Source: Ancylobacter novellus (lineage in GTDB: Bacteria > Pseudomonadota > Alphaproteobacteria > Rhizobiales > Xanthobacteraceae). From it: a stretch of DNA of 64,000 nucleotides. Numbering within the stretch: position 1 is the stretch's first letter; every line of letters begins with the position of its first letter. Positions 35,452 through 43,615 of the stretch are shown one piece after another. Under the pieces are notes generated by a model, which had not been told where the DNA came from, made no database searches, and saw nothing but the letters and a program-made list of their open reading frames with translations. The stretch spans positions 1 to 64,000 of the forward strand of contig QFQD01000035.1 of assembly GCA_003241485.1 (NCBI GenBank), given 5' to 3'. The position numbers and the translations under genes are program-made.

Positions 35452-36387
35452 TCAGCGACGCAAACGCCCGCGCCACGGCAGGCGCTGGATCGAGGCGAGC
35501 GCGACCCCCGAGGCGGCCAGCGCCATGCCGGCCCAGGCAAGCACGGGCATCGGCTCGCCCAGCAGCGCGAAGGCGATCAGCGCCGAACAGGGCGGCACCA
35601 GGAAGAACAGCGCCGAGACCTTGGAGACCTCGCCGGCGCGGATCATGGCGAGATAGAGCGAGATGGCGATGAGCGAATTGCCGATCACCAGATAGGCCAG
35701 CGCGGCGATGAAGGGCAGCGACCAGTTGACATGGCCGTCGTCGAGCAGCAGCGCGAGCGGCAGCGTGCAGATGAAGCCCACCGCATATTGCACGGTGTTG
35801 GTCACCAGCGGATGCTGCGGCTCGCCGAAGCGCTTCTCATAGAGCGAGGCGGCCGACATGGCGAACAGCGCACCCACCGCCAGCAGGAGGACGCCGGGCG
35901 AGGCAACCTCCACCGCCGCGCGCGAAACGATGACCAGCGCCGCGCCGGCCAGGCCGAGCAGCAGCCCGGCCCAGCGCCGCAGCCCCACCCGCTCCCCGGC
36001 GAAGGCGGGGGCCACGAGCCCGACGACAATGGGCTGCATCGAGACGATAAGGGCGAGAGCGCTGGCGGAGATGCCGAAGCGGAATGCGAAATAGCACAGG
36101 TCGAAATACAGCACCTGGATGAGGAAGCCGACGACGGCAAGATTGATCCAGGCGCGCCGCGTGCGTGGCAGCGCGGGACGGAACCAGGCGACGAGCGGCA
36201 GCAGCACCACCAGCACCAGGCCGTAGCGCAGCGCGAGCAGCGTGAACGGGCCGGTGGAGAGGGTGCCGATCTTGCCGACGGCGAAGCCGCCCGACCAGAG
36301 CAGCAGGAAGAGGAACGGTGCCGCCTGCAACCAGAACGGCTTGCCGCCCGCCGCCACCGCAGGCGGCGCGGCGACACGCTCGTTCAT
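35452..36387 (-). CDS. EamA/DMT-family transporter
   Basis: A 311-residue protein with ten predicted membrane helices in two EamA repeats (about 20-150 and 165-300). FLFLLLWSGGFAVGK at the start and the end of the second repeat (AWAGMALAASGVALASIQR) are typical of drug/metabolite exporters. Position among ilv genes hints at amino acid export, but nothing in the sequence proves this. It begins 34 nt after ilvN. Confidence 0.88.
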   Translation of the reverse strand: MNERVAAPPAVAAGGKPFWLQAAPFLFLLLWSGGFAVGKIGTLSTGPFTLLALRYGLVLVVLLPLVAWFRPALPRTRRAWINLAVVGFLIQVLYFDLCYFAFRFGISASALALIVSMQPIVVGLVAPAFAGERVGLRRWAGLLLGLAGAALVIVSRAAVEVASPGVLLLAVGALFAMSAASLYEKRFGEPQHPLVTNTVQYAVGFICTLPLALLLDDGHVNWSLPFIAALAYLVIGNSLIAISLYLAMIRAGEVSKVSALFFLVPPCSALIAFALLGEPMPVLAWAGMALAASGVALASIQRLPWRGRLRR

Positions 36388-36421
36388 GATGCGGTTTCCC
36401 TGATGCGGCGCTTTCGCGCGC

Positions 36422-36940
36422 TCACATGCCGTCCGGGCCGCGCCCGATCGCGGCGACGCCGGTGCGCGAGACCTCGACGAGGCCGAGCGGCTCCAGCAGC
36501 GAGACGAACTGGTCGATCTTCTCCGGCTTGCCGGTGATCTCGAACACGAAGCTCTCCAGCGTGGTGTCGACCGTGCGGGCGCGGAAGCTCTCGGCGATCA
36601 GCAGCGCCTCCTGCCGCATCTCGCCCTTGCCGCGCACCTTGATGAGGGCGAGCTCGCGCTCCACCGCCTTGCCGACCACGGTGAGGTCGACCACGCGATG
36701 GACCGGCACCAGGCGGTCGAGCTGGCTCTTGATCTGCTCGATAATCATCGGCGCACCGGTGGTGACGACGGTGATGCGCGAGAGCTTGGAATCATGGCTG
36801 ACCTCCGAGACGGTCAGGCTGTCGATGTTGTAGCCGCGCCCGGAGAACAGGCCGACGATGCGGGCAAGCACGCCCGGCTCGTTGTCGACCAGCATGGAAA
36901 GGGTATGGCGCTCGGGAGCTTCGTGATTGACGGGGGGCAT
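36422..36940 (-). CDS. ilvN: Acetolactate synthase small (regulatory) subunit
   Basis: A 172-residue regulatory subunit with an N-terminal ACT domain (HTLSMLVDNEPGVLARIVGLFSGRGYNIDSLTV) that binds valine for feedback inhibition, and the ALS_ss C-terminal domain (about 90-165). It stimulates and regulates IlvB. A 142-nt gap holding a palindromic repeat separates it from ilvB. Confidence 0.95.
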   Translation of the reverse strand: MPPVNHEAPERHTLSMLVDNEPGVLARIVGLFSGRGYNIDSLTVSEVSHDSKLSRITVVTTGAPMIIEQIKSQLDRLVPVHRVVDLTVVGKAVERELALIKVRGKGEMRQEALLIAESFRARTVDTTLESFVFEITGKPEKIDQFVSLLEPLGLVEVSRTGVAAIGRGPDGM

Positions 36941-36990
36941 GGGGGGAACTCTGAAAAGGCCGCTGATGTGAGTGTCGGTTGGCTTTGGGC

Positions 36991-37062
36991 CGTCATCCCG
37001 GCTTGCGGGGGGATCCAGAACCCTGACGGGCGTGGATGGCCGGGACAGGCCCGGCCATGACG
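36991..37062. repeat. Dispersed palindromic repeat between ilvB and ilvN
   Basis: Starts CGTCATCCCGG and ends GGCCATGACG, the same terminal signature as at 7874-7962, with imperfect internal pairing (GGCCGGGACAGGCCCGGCC at 37038-37056 folds on itself). It lies in the ilvB-ilvN transcript and could modulate mRNA stability there. Confidence 0.55.
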
Positions 37063-37082
37063 TCGTTACGACGGACGACCCG

Positions 37083-38843
37083 TCACACCAGCATCTTGCC
37101 TTCCTCGTCGATGGCCTCGTCGAGCCCTTCGATGGTGTCGGGCAGGATCATCTCGTGGTGGCCCTTGCCCGACGGGATCATCGGCAGGCAGTTTTCCTTC
37201 TGGTCGACGATGCAGTCGAAGAGCACCGGTCCGTCGACGCTCAGCATCTGCTTGATCGCGCCGTCGAGATTGGCCGGGTCGGCGCAGCGAATGCCGACGC
37301 CGCCATAGGCTTCGGCCAGCTTCACGAAATCGGGCAGCGATTCCGAATAGGAATGCGAGTAGCGCCCGCCATGCAGCAGGTCCTGCCACTGGCGCACCAT
37401 GCCCATATACTCGTTGTTCAGCACGAAGATCTTCACCGGCAGGTTGAACTGCAGCGCGGTCGAGAGTTCCTGCAGGCACATCTGGATCGAGGCCTCGCCG
37501 GCAATGTCGATGACGAGGCTGTCGGGATGGGCGACCTGCGCGCCGATGGCGGCAGGCAGGCCATAGCCCATGGTGCCCAGGCCGCCCGAGGTCATCCAGC
37601 GGTTGGGCTGCTCGAAGTGGAAGTGCTGCGCCGCCCACATCTGGTGCTGGCCGACTTCGGTGGTGATGTAGACGTCCTTGTCCTTCACCTGGTCGTACAG
37701 CGCCTTGATGGCCTGCTGCGGCTTGATGATGCCGGGCGCGGTCTTGTAGGACAGCGACTTGCGCGCCCGCCACTTGTCGATCTGCACCCACCAGTCGGCA
37801 ATGGCGCGCCGGTCGGGCTCGGCCTTCATGCCGCGCCACACCGTCAGCATGTCCTCGAGCACATGCTTGACGTCGCCGATGATCGGCAGGTCGACCTTGA
37901 CGTTCTTGTTGATCGAGGACGGGTCGATGTCGATGTGGATCTTCTTCGAGTTCGGCGAGAAGGCATCGAGGCGGCCGGTGATGCGGTCGTCGAAGCGCGC
38001 GCCGACGCAGACCATGACGTCGCAATCATGCATCGCCATGTTGGCTTCATAGGTGCCGTGCATGCCGAGCATGCCGAGCCACTGCTTGTCGGAGGCGGGA
38101 TAGGCGCCCAGCCCCATCAGCGTCGAGGTGACGGGATAGCCGGTGAGGCGCGCCAGCTCGCGCAGCAGGCGGCTCGCCTCCGGGCCGGAATTGATGACGC
38201 CACCGCCCGTATAGAAGATCGGCCGCTTCGCCTTGGCCAGCATCTCGACCGCGGTCTTGATCTTCTCCGGGTCGCCTTTCAGCCGCGGCTGATAGGTCTT
38301 GTGCTGGATGTTCTCGGGGCCGACATACATGCCGCGCGCGAACTGCACGTCCTTCGGGATGTCGACGACGACGGGGCCCGGACGCCCGTTCTGCGCGACG
38401 TAGAACGCCTCGTGCAGGACGCGGGCGAGATCGTTGATGTCGCGGACGAGATAGTTGTGCTTGGTGCAGGGCCGGGTGATGCCGACCGTGTCGCACTCCT
38501 GGAAGGCGTCCGAGCCGATCAGATGCGTGGGCACCTGGCCGGTGATGCAGACCAGCGGGATCGAATCCAGCAGCGCGTCGGTGAGGCCGGTGACCGCATT
38601 GGTCGCGCCGGGACCCGAGGTGACGAGGACGACGCCGACCTTGCCGGAGGAGCGGGCATAGCCCTCCGCCATATGCACCGCGCCCTGCTCGTGACGCACG
38701 AGGATATGGTGCACCTGGTTCTGGTGGAACATGGCGTCATAGATCGGCAGCACCGCGCCGCCGGGATAGCCGAACATGTGTTCGACGCCCTGGTCGATCA
38801 GGGCCTGCATCACCATTTCGGCGCCGGTCATCTCGCGCATCAT
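37083..38843 (-). CDS. ilvB: Acetolactate synthase large (catalytic) subunit
   Basis: A 586-residue thiamine diphosphate enzyme condensing two pyruvates (valine/leucine) or pyruvate with 2-oxobutyrate (isoleucine). The N-terminal GYPGGAVLPIYDAM holds the region before the activating Glu (VRHEQGAVHMAEGYAR); the middle FAD-binding domain is intact. The diphosphate/Mg loop reads DIAGEAS-26 residues-NNEYMGM, so the metal-binding Asp usually seen as GDG or GDAS is Glu here. Its expression is probably set by the attenuator at 38894-39067. Confidence 0.95.
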   Translation of the reverse strand: MMREMTGAEMVMQALIDQGVEHMFGYPGGAVLPIYDAMFHQNQVHHILVRHEQGAVHMAEGYARSSGKVGVVLVTSGPGATNAVTGLTDALLDSIPLVCITGQVPTHLIGSDAFQECDTVGITRPCTKHNYLVRDINDLARVLHEAFYVAQNGRPGPVVVDIPKDVQFARGMYVGPENIQHKTYQPRLKGDPEKIKTAVEMLAKAKRPIFYTGGGVINSGPEASRLLRELARLTGYPVTSTLMGLGAYPASDKQWLGMLGMHGTYEANMAMHDCDVMVCVGARFDDRITGRLDAFSPNSKKIHIDIDPSSINKNVKVDLPIIGDVKHVLEDMLTVWRGMKAEPDRRAIADWWVQIDKWRARKSLSYKTAPGIIKPQQAIKALYDQVKDKDVYITTEVGQHQMWAAQHFHFEQPNRWMTSGGLGTMGYGLPAAIGAQVAHPDSLVIDIAGEASIQMCLQELSTALQFNLPVKIFVLNNEYMGMVRQWQDLLHGGRYSHSYSESLPDFVKLAEAYGGVGIRCADPANLDGAIKQMLSVDGPVLFDCIVDQKENCLPMIPSGKGHHEMILPDTIEGLDEAIDEEGKMLV

Positions 38844-38893
38844 GGTCGGGTTCCTCTGAGCTTACTTGGTTCTTGCGAGTACGGGGGTCCAGA

Positions 38894-38918
38894 AAATCAA
38901 AAGGCCCCGAGAGGGGCC
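38894..38918 (-). terminator. Attenuator terminator in the ilvB leader
   Basis: Minus-strand GGCCCC (38918-38913), loop TCTC, GGGGCC, followed by TTTTGATTTT. It lies between the leader peptide and ilvB, 50 nt before the ilvB start, the position of an attenuator. A 7-bp pairing GCGCGTC (38975-38969) with GACGCGC (38931-38925) and a hairpin CGGAG-TTGC/GCAA-CTCCG lie upstream and could form the alternative structures. Confidence 0.85.
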
Positions 38919-38950
38919 ATTTTCGCGCGTCACCGGTGGCGGAGTTGCTG

Positions 38951-39007
38951 TCAGGCAAGCTCCGCGGCGACGCGCCGTCCTACGATAAGGATAATTTTCT
39001 TGCGCAT
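38951..39007 (-). CDS. ilvB leader peptide (attenuation)
   Basis: An 18-codon reading frame, MRKKIILIVGRRVAAELA, with GGAG nine nt before the ATG. Five consecutive codons are Ile-Ile-Leu-Ile-Val, and Val, Leu recur, so ribosomes would stall when any branched-chain aminoacyl-tRNA is short. Stalling would free the following RNA to block the terminator at 38894-38918 and let ilvBN be read. ilvBN attenuation is known in Caulobacter; this leader is too short for ordinary gene calling and is found here by eye. Confidence 0.9.
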   Translation of the reverse strand: MRKKIILIVGRRVAAELA

Positions 39008-39038
39008 CTCAGCGCCACTCCTTCAAAAAGTTGCGCGA

Positions 39039-39067
39039 CCTGTACAGCCGCACCGAACGCCCGTCAA
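39039..39067 (-). promoter_or_regulatory. Promoter of the ilv leader
   Basis: TTGACG (39067-39062) and TACAGG (39044-39039), 17 bp apart on the minus strand. A start near 39032 would put the leader ATG about 25 nt downstream and give a leader RNA of about 190 nt before ilvB. Confidence 0.6.
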
Positions 39068-39167
39068 GCCATAGGCAGATCATCGCGCAGATTGTCTAAT
39101 GATCAAGCACTTTTCGTAAGGCCTCCGGGTCGCTATACGCGGTCAGGCAAGCGGAGAATTGAGTGAC

Positions 39168-39983
39168 ATGACGCAGATGCGGCTCGTCGTCGTGGGAGCG
39201 GGTGGCCGCATGGGCCGCGCTGTCATTCGCGCCATCGCGGAAGCACCCGACCTCGTCCTGTCGGCCGCCGTCGACAGCCCCGGCAGCGAATGGCTCGGCA
39301 GGGATGCCGGCGACCTCGTGGGCTTGCCCCCCTTCGACATCAAGGTGACGGACGACGCGCTGCCCGCCTTCGCCGCCGCCGAAGGCGTGATCGACTTCAC
39401 CGTGCCGGCAGCGACCGTCGCCCATGCCGCGCTCGCCGCGCAGGCCCGCATCGTGCACGTCATCGGCACCACGGGATGCTCGCCCGAGGATGACGAGAAG
39501 ATCGCCGCCGCCGCGCGCCATGCCGCGATCGTGAAGTCCGGCAATATGAGCCTCGGGGTCAATCTGCTCTCGGCGCTGGTGAAGCGCGTCGCGCGCACGC
39601 TGGACGAGGGCTTCGATATCGAGATCGTCGAGATGCACCACCGCGCCAAGGTGGACGCCCCCTCCGGCACTGCGCTGCTGCTCGGGCAGGCGGCGGCAGA
39701 GGGGCGCGGTGTGGAGATCGGCACGCAGGGCGTGTTCGCCCGCCACGGCCACACCGGCGCCCGGCGCACCGGCGACATCGGCTTTGCCACACTGCGCGGC
39801 GGCTCTGTGGTCGGCGAGCATAATGTGATCTTCGCCGGCGCCGGCGAGCGCATCGAGCTGGCGCACAAGGCCGAGGATCGCTCGATCTTCGCCCGCGGCG
39901 CGCTCGCCGCCGCGCGCTGGGGGCGCGGGCGCAAGCCCGGCCTTTATTCCATGGCCGATGTGCTCGGCCTGGGCGATATCTGA
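39168..39983 (+). CDS. dapB: 4-hydroxy-tetrahydrodipicolinate reductase
   Basis: A 271-residue enzyme of lysine and diaminopimelate synthesis. The nucleotide motif VVGAGGRMGRAV (about 7-18), the catalytic EMHHRAKVDAPSGTA and the GDIGFATLRGGSVVGEH strand are conserved. GGAG (39153-39156) precedes; the TTG at 39159 is too close to it, so the ATG at 39168 is chosen. gpmA follows 19 nt downstream. Confidence 0.95.
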   Translation: MTQMRLVVVGAGGRMGRAVIRAIAEAPDLVLSAAVDSPGSEWLGRDAGDLVGLPPFDIKVTDDALPAFAAAEGVIDFTVPAATVAHAALAAQARIVHVIGTTGCSPEDDEKIAAAARHAAIVKSGNMSLGVNLLSALVKRVARTLDEGFDIEIVEMHHRAKVDAPSGTALLLGQAAAEGRGVEIGTQGVFARHGHTGARRTGDIGFATLRGGSVVGEHNVIFAGAGERIELAHKAEDRSIFARGALAAARWGRGRKPGLYSMADVLGLGDI

Positions 39984-40002
39984 CCGAACGGAGAACGAAC
40001 CG

Positions 40003-40626
40003 ATGTCCGAACGCCTCCTCGTACTTGTCCGCCACGGCCAGAGCGAATGGAACCTGAAGAACCTCTTCACCGGCTGGCGCGACCCGGACCTCACCGCGCT
40101 CGGCGTCGAGGAGGCCAAAAAGGCCGGCACGCGCCTCAAGACTGACGGCTACCAGTTCGACATCGCCTTCACCTCCGCGCTCACCCGCGCGCAGAAGACG
40201 CTCGACCTCGCGCTGACCGAACTCGGCCAGACCGGATTGCCGATCATCCGCGACCAGGCGCTGAACGAGCGCGACTATGGCGACCTCGCCGGCCTCAACA
40301 AGGACGATGCCCGCGTGAAATGGGGCGAGGAGCAGGTGCATATCTGGCGCCGCTCCTATGACGTCTCCCCGCCCGGCGGCGAGAGCCTGCGCGACACGGT
40401 GGCCCGCGTGCTGCCCTATTACGTCACGCAGATCCTGCCCAAGGTGCTGCAGGGCAACCGCGTGCTGGTCGCCGCCCACGGCAATTCGCTGCGCGCGCTG
40501 ATCATGGTTCTGGAGAACCACACGCCCGAGAGCATCATGAAGCGCGAGCTCGCCACCGGCGTGCCGGTGATTTACCGGCTGAAGGCTGATTCCACCGTCG
40601 AGAGCGTGGTCGACCTGGCCCATTGA
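40003..40626 (+). CDS. gpmA: 2,3-bisphosphoglycerate-dependent phosphoglycerate mutase
   Basis: A 207-residue glycolytic mutase, the short bacterial form. The phospho-histidine motif is VLVRHGQSEWN (about 7-17), the second is NERDYGDL, and the third VAAHGNSLRAL. It is tightly linked to dapB (19 nt), the usual order in rhizobia. Confidence 0.95.
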   Translation: MSERLLVLVRHGQSEWNLKNLFTGWRDPDLTALGVEEAKKAGTRLKTDGYQFDIAFTSALTRAQKTLDLALTELGQTGLPIIRDQALNERDYGDLAGLNKDDARVKWGEEQVHIWRRSYDVSPPGGESLRDTVARVLPYYVTQILPKVLQGNRVLVAAHGNSLRALIMVLENHTPESIMKRELATGVPVIYRLKADSTVESVVDLAH

Positions 40627-40649
40627 TCGCGCCAATTGGCTGACCTTCT

Positions 40650-40670
40650 GGCCGGCGGGCAACGCCGGCC
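40650..40670 (+). terminator. Hairpin after gpmA
   Basis: GGCCGGCG (40650-40657) pairs perfectly with CGCCGGCC (40663-40670) with a 5-nt loop. No T run follows, so termination would be inefficient or factor-dependent. Confidence 0.4.
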
Positions 40671-40699
40671 GGCCTTGCCGTAGAGCCGAGCAGACTTAT

Positions 40700-41221
40700 A
40701 TGGACAGCGTGAAGACGACTTCCCCCACCGTGGGAACCCATGCGGGACGGCCCGACGGCAAGGGGAAAACCGTCATGCGCGGCACCGCCGATCGCCTCCG
40801 CCACGTCGTGAGCTTCGAGATCATCGCCCTGTCCATCATCACCCCGCTCGGGGCGTGGCTGTTCGGCGTGCCGATGCTGGAAATGGGCGCGGTGGGGGCT
40901 GCGGCGGCACTCATCGCCGCCGGCTGGAACTACCTGTTCAATCTCGGCTTCGACCACGCGCTGGCACGCCTGCGCGGCTCCGTGCGCAAGACGCTCCTCC
41001 TGCGCGTGCTGCACGCCGTGCTGTTCGAGGCCGGCCTTGTCGCCGTCCTCGTGCCCTTCGTCGCCTGGTATCTAGGAATCGGGCTGGTCGAGGCGCTGCT
41101 GATGGACCTCGCCCTCACGGTGTTCTTCCTGGTCTACGCCTTCCTGTTCAACTGGGCCTATGATGTCCTGTTCCCCCTGCCGGGGGTCCACCCGCCGTCA
41201 GCCATAGCCGGTCAGGCGTAA
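40700..41221 (+). CDS. PACE-family efflux protein (chlorhexidine type)
   Basis: A 173-residue protein with four membrane helices in two repeats of the bacterial transmembrane pair domain. RLRHVVSFEIIALSIITPLGAWLFG and RVLHAVLFEAGLVAVLVPFVAWYL each carry the conserved R-x2-H-x3-(F)E pattern with the functional acidic residue; N-Y-x-F-N and N-W-A-Y-D follow in the repeats. PACE proteins export biocides and short-chain diamines in proton exchange. The N-terminal 25 residues are extra. It ends 9 nt from the convergent Ada-like gene. Confidence 0.88.
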   Translation: MDSVKTTSPTVGTHAGRPDGKGKTVMRGTADRLRHVVSFEIIALSIITPLGAWLFGVPMLEMGAVGAAAALIAAGWNYLFNLGFDHALARLRGSVRKTLLLRVLHAVLFEAGLVAVLVPFVAWYLGIGLVEALLMDLALTVFFLVYAFLFNWAYDVLFPLPGVHPPSAIAGQA

Positions 41222-41230
41222 GCGCGCGGC

Positions 41231-42112
41231 TCAATCCTGGCAGAGCTGGCCGGCTTCCCAGCCGAGAATCGCCCGCTTGCGGGTGAGGCCCCAGTGATAG
41301 CCGGTGAGGTCGCCATTCTTGCCGAGCACGCGATGGCACGGCACGACGAAGGAAATCGGGTTCTTGCCGATCGCCGCGCCCACCGCCCGCGCCGCCTTCG
41401 GCCGCTCCACACAGCCGGCGATGCTGGAATAGGTGGTCGCCTTGCCGAGCGGGATGCGCATCAGCGTCTCCCACACCCGCACCTCGAAGTCCGTGCCGAT
41501 GAAGACGATGCGCAGCGGGTCGTCGAGGCTCCAGTTCTGCCGCTCGAAGATGCGTGACGCATAGGGCCGGGTGGCCAGCGGGTCCTCGATATAGATCGCA
41601 TTGGGCCAGCGCCGGCGCATATCGGCCAGCGCCTTGTCCTCCTCGCCGTCATCGGCGAAGGACAGGCCGCACAGGCCGCGCGGCGTCACCATCGCCAATG
41701 CGGTGCCGAATTGCGAGGCATGGAAGCCATAGCGCACCACGAGGCCTGCGCCGCCGGTCTTCCATTCGCCCGGCGACATGCTCTCATGCACGACGAAAAG
41801 GTCGTGCAGCCGGCCGGGGCCGGAAAGGCCGACCTCATAGGCCGCGTCGAGCACATTGTCGGATTCCGAAAGGACCCGCCGCGCCGCGTCGATCGTGACC
41901 GCCTGCAGGAAGTCCTTCGGGGTCAGGCCGCACCAGCGGCGGAACAGATCGGTCAGCGCGCGCGGATTGACGCCGGCGGCGCGGGCGATCTCCTCGACCT
42001 CCGGCTGGTCGCGGAAACGCAGATTCACATATTCGACCGCCCGGCGCACGATCTCGTAATCGTGGGCGGCGATTTCCAGCGGGTGGGCGGCATCGAGATT
42101 GGGAGCAAGCAC
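41231..42112 (-). CDS. Ada-like AraC/O6-methylguanine methyltransferase fusion
   Basis: A 293-residue two-domain protein. Residues about 15-105 are an AraC-type DNA-binding domain; residues about 205-293 are an alkyltransferase with the acceptor cysteine in VVPCHRVLG and the arginine-finger helix KAARAVGAAIGKN. The N-terminal zinc/phosphotriester domain of full Ada is absent, so methylphosphotriester sensing is not expected. The GTG start at 42112 has AGGAG 8 nt upstream, a better choice than the longer frame from 42181. Confidence 0.9.
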   Translation of the reverse strand: MLAPNLDAAHPLEIAAHDYEIVRRAVEYVNLRFRDQPEVEEIARAAGVNPRALTDLFRRWCGLTPKDFLQAVTIDAARRVLSESDNVLDAAYEVGLSGPGRLHDLFVVHESMSPGEWKTGGAGLVVRYGFHASQFGTALAMVTPRGLCGLSFADDGEEDKALADMRRRWPNAIYIEDPLATRPYASRIFERQNWSLDDPLRIVFIGTDFEVRVWETLMRIPLGKATTYSSIAGCVERPKAARAVGAAIGKNPISFVVPCHRVLGKNGDLTGYHWGLTRKRAILGWEAGQLCQD

Positions 42113-42183
42113 GGTCGTTCTCCTGCTGTCTGCCCTATCGGACCACGCCACCGTGAGGGGGGCCACCCGATTTCGACGCACGT

Positions 42184-42681
42184 TCAGAAGGCGACGCGGT
42201 CGATGCCGCGCTTGGCGGCGCTAAGAGCCTGCGACAGGTGCTCGGCGAGTTCCTCGCGCTGCGCCGTGTGCAGGAAGCCGCCAACCACGACGGGCGTCCC
42301 GCGCGACAGCAAGGTGAGCTTCTGCACGCCGAAATCCTCGTGCAGTTCCTTGTCGAGCCGGGTCCAGAGCGGGTTCATCCGCGCCTCGCGCGCCTCCCCA
42401 CGGGGCGACACCTGCCGCACCCGGATCAGGCTCGGCGTCACCACGATCTCCTCGACCGCGCGGGCCGAGCGGAAATTCATGCGGAACGCCCACCAGATCG
42501 CCAGCACGTCGAGCCCGAATACGCCGAAGACCGGCCAGGCGCCCATCAGCAGGAAGGCGAAGCCGCAGACGAAGCTGATGCCCGCCACGATGGCCATGAC
42601 GATCAGGAAACCGCGCTCATCCAGCGAGCGGTAGGGCGTGAACCGTGCCTCGAACAGACGCGGTTCGTCGTCATCCTCCAT
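42184..42681 (-). CDS. DUF2244 membrane protein
   Basis: A 165-residue protein with two membrane helices (about 20-60, FLIVMAIVAGISFVCGFAFLLMGAWPVFGVFGLDVLAIWWAF) and a cytoplasmic C-terminal domain with WTRLDKELHEDFGVQKLTLLSRG, matching DUF2244, a family common in alphaproteobacteria with unknown role. A TATAAT on the minus strand at 42740-42735 would start RNA near 42728. That leaves the ATG at 42726 almost leaderless, so I prefer the ATG at 42681; the longer form of 180 residues remains possible. Confidence 0.82.
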   Translation of the reverse strand: MEDDDEPRLFEARFTPYRSLDERGFLIVMAIVAGISFVCGFAFLLMGAWPVFGVFGLDVLAIWWAFRMNFRSARAVEEIVVTPSLIRVRQVSPRGEAREARMNPLWTRLDKELHEDFGVQKLTLLSRGTPVVVGGFLHTAQREELAEHLSQALSAAKRGIDRVAF

Positions 42682-42748
42682 CCGGGCGACACTCCCGGCG
42701 GGCTCTGGGCTCTTGGCAGCGTTCATGGGCAGGCATTATAGGTCGGAA

Positions 42749-43615
42749 ATGGCGGATGGTGACAAGGATTCGGCGCGAAAGCGCCCACGGGCCGGCCCGG
42801 CGAAAGGCAAGCCCGCGTCACCTTCCAAACGCGCCGCCGACACGCCGGGACGCGCCGCCAAATCCAGGACCGCGCCCAAGGCCCAAGCCCTCCTCGAAGA
42901 ACAGGCCGCCGCCCGCCCGACGCGGCGCCGCGCGGTCGCCAATGCCGCCGCCGCGGCCATTGGCGGCGGCTTCCGCGCCTGGAGCCGTCAGGAAGTCACG
43001 ACCGCCTTCGCACGCTTCGAGGCGGCCGACCCCGAACCCAAGGGCGAACTCGACTATCACGACCCTTTCACCCTGCTCGTCGCGGTGGTGCTCTCCGCGC
43101 AGGCCACCGATGTCGGGGTGAACAAGGCGACACGCGGCCTGTTCGCCGCAGCGCCGACGCCGGCGGCGATGGTCGCGCTCGGCGAGGAGGGCGTCGCCCA
43201 GCACATCCGCACGCTCGGCCTCTATCGCGGCAAGGCGAAGAACGTGGTCGAGCTCTCCCGCCGCCTGATCGCCGAGCATGGCGGGCAGGTTCCACCCGAC
43301 CGCGCGGCGCTGGAAGCGTTGCCCGGCGTCGGGCGCAAGACGGCGAATGTGGTGCTCAACATCGCCTTCCAGCTGCCCACCATCGCGGTCGACACGCATC
43401 TGTTCCGCGTGGCGAACCGCACCGGCCTCGCGCCCGGCAAGACGCCGCTGGAGGTGGAGTTGGGGCTGGAGAAGACCATCCCCGACCGCTTCAAGCTGCA
43501 CGCCCATCACTGGCTGATCCTGCACGGGCGCTATGTGTGCAAGGCGGTGAAGCCGGACTGCCCGCGCTGCCTGATCGCGGATCTGTGCCGCTGGCCGGAG
43601 AAGACTACCGCTTGA
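42749..43615 (+). CDS. nth: Endonuclease III
   Basis: A 288-residue base-excision repair glycosylase/lyase for oxidised pyrimidines. The helix-hairpin-helix LPGVGRKTANVVLN carries the catalytic Lys and VDTHLFRVANR the catalytic Asp. The iron-sulfur cluster ligands C-x6-C-x2-C-x5-C are present (VCKAVKPDCPRCLIADLC). About 75 basic, Ala/Lys/Pro-rich residues precede the enzyme core, a common extension here. The last 11 nt overlap the 3' end of the convergent gene. Confidence 0.95.
   Translation: MADGDKDSARKRPRAGPAKGKPASPSKRAADTPGRAAKSRTAPKAQALLEEQAAARPTRRRAVANAAAAAIGGGFRAWSRQEVTTAFARFEAADPEPKGELDYHDPFTLLVAVVLSAQATDVGVNKATRGLFAAAPTPAAMVALGEEGVAQHIRTLGLYRGKAKNVVELSRRLIAEHGGQVPPDRAALEALPGVGRKTANVVLNIAFQLPTIAVDTHLFRVANRTGLAPGKTPLEVELGLEKTIPDRFKLHAHHWLILHGRYVCKAVKPDCPRCLIADLCRWPEKTTA

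Noticed and set aside
36972..39074. Open frame of 700 codons opposite ilvB
   Set aside because: Antisense shadow of a clearly coding gene; it also crosses the ilv leader region.
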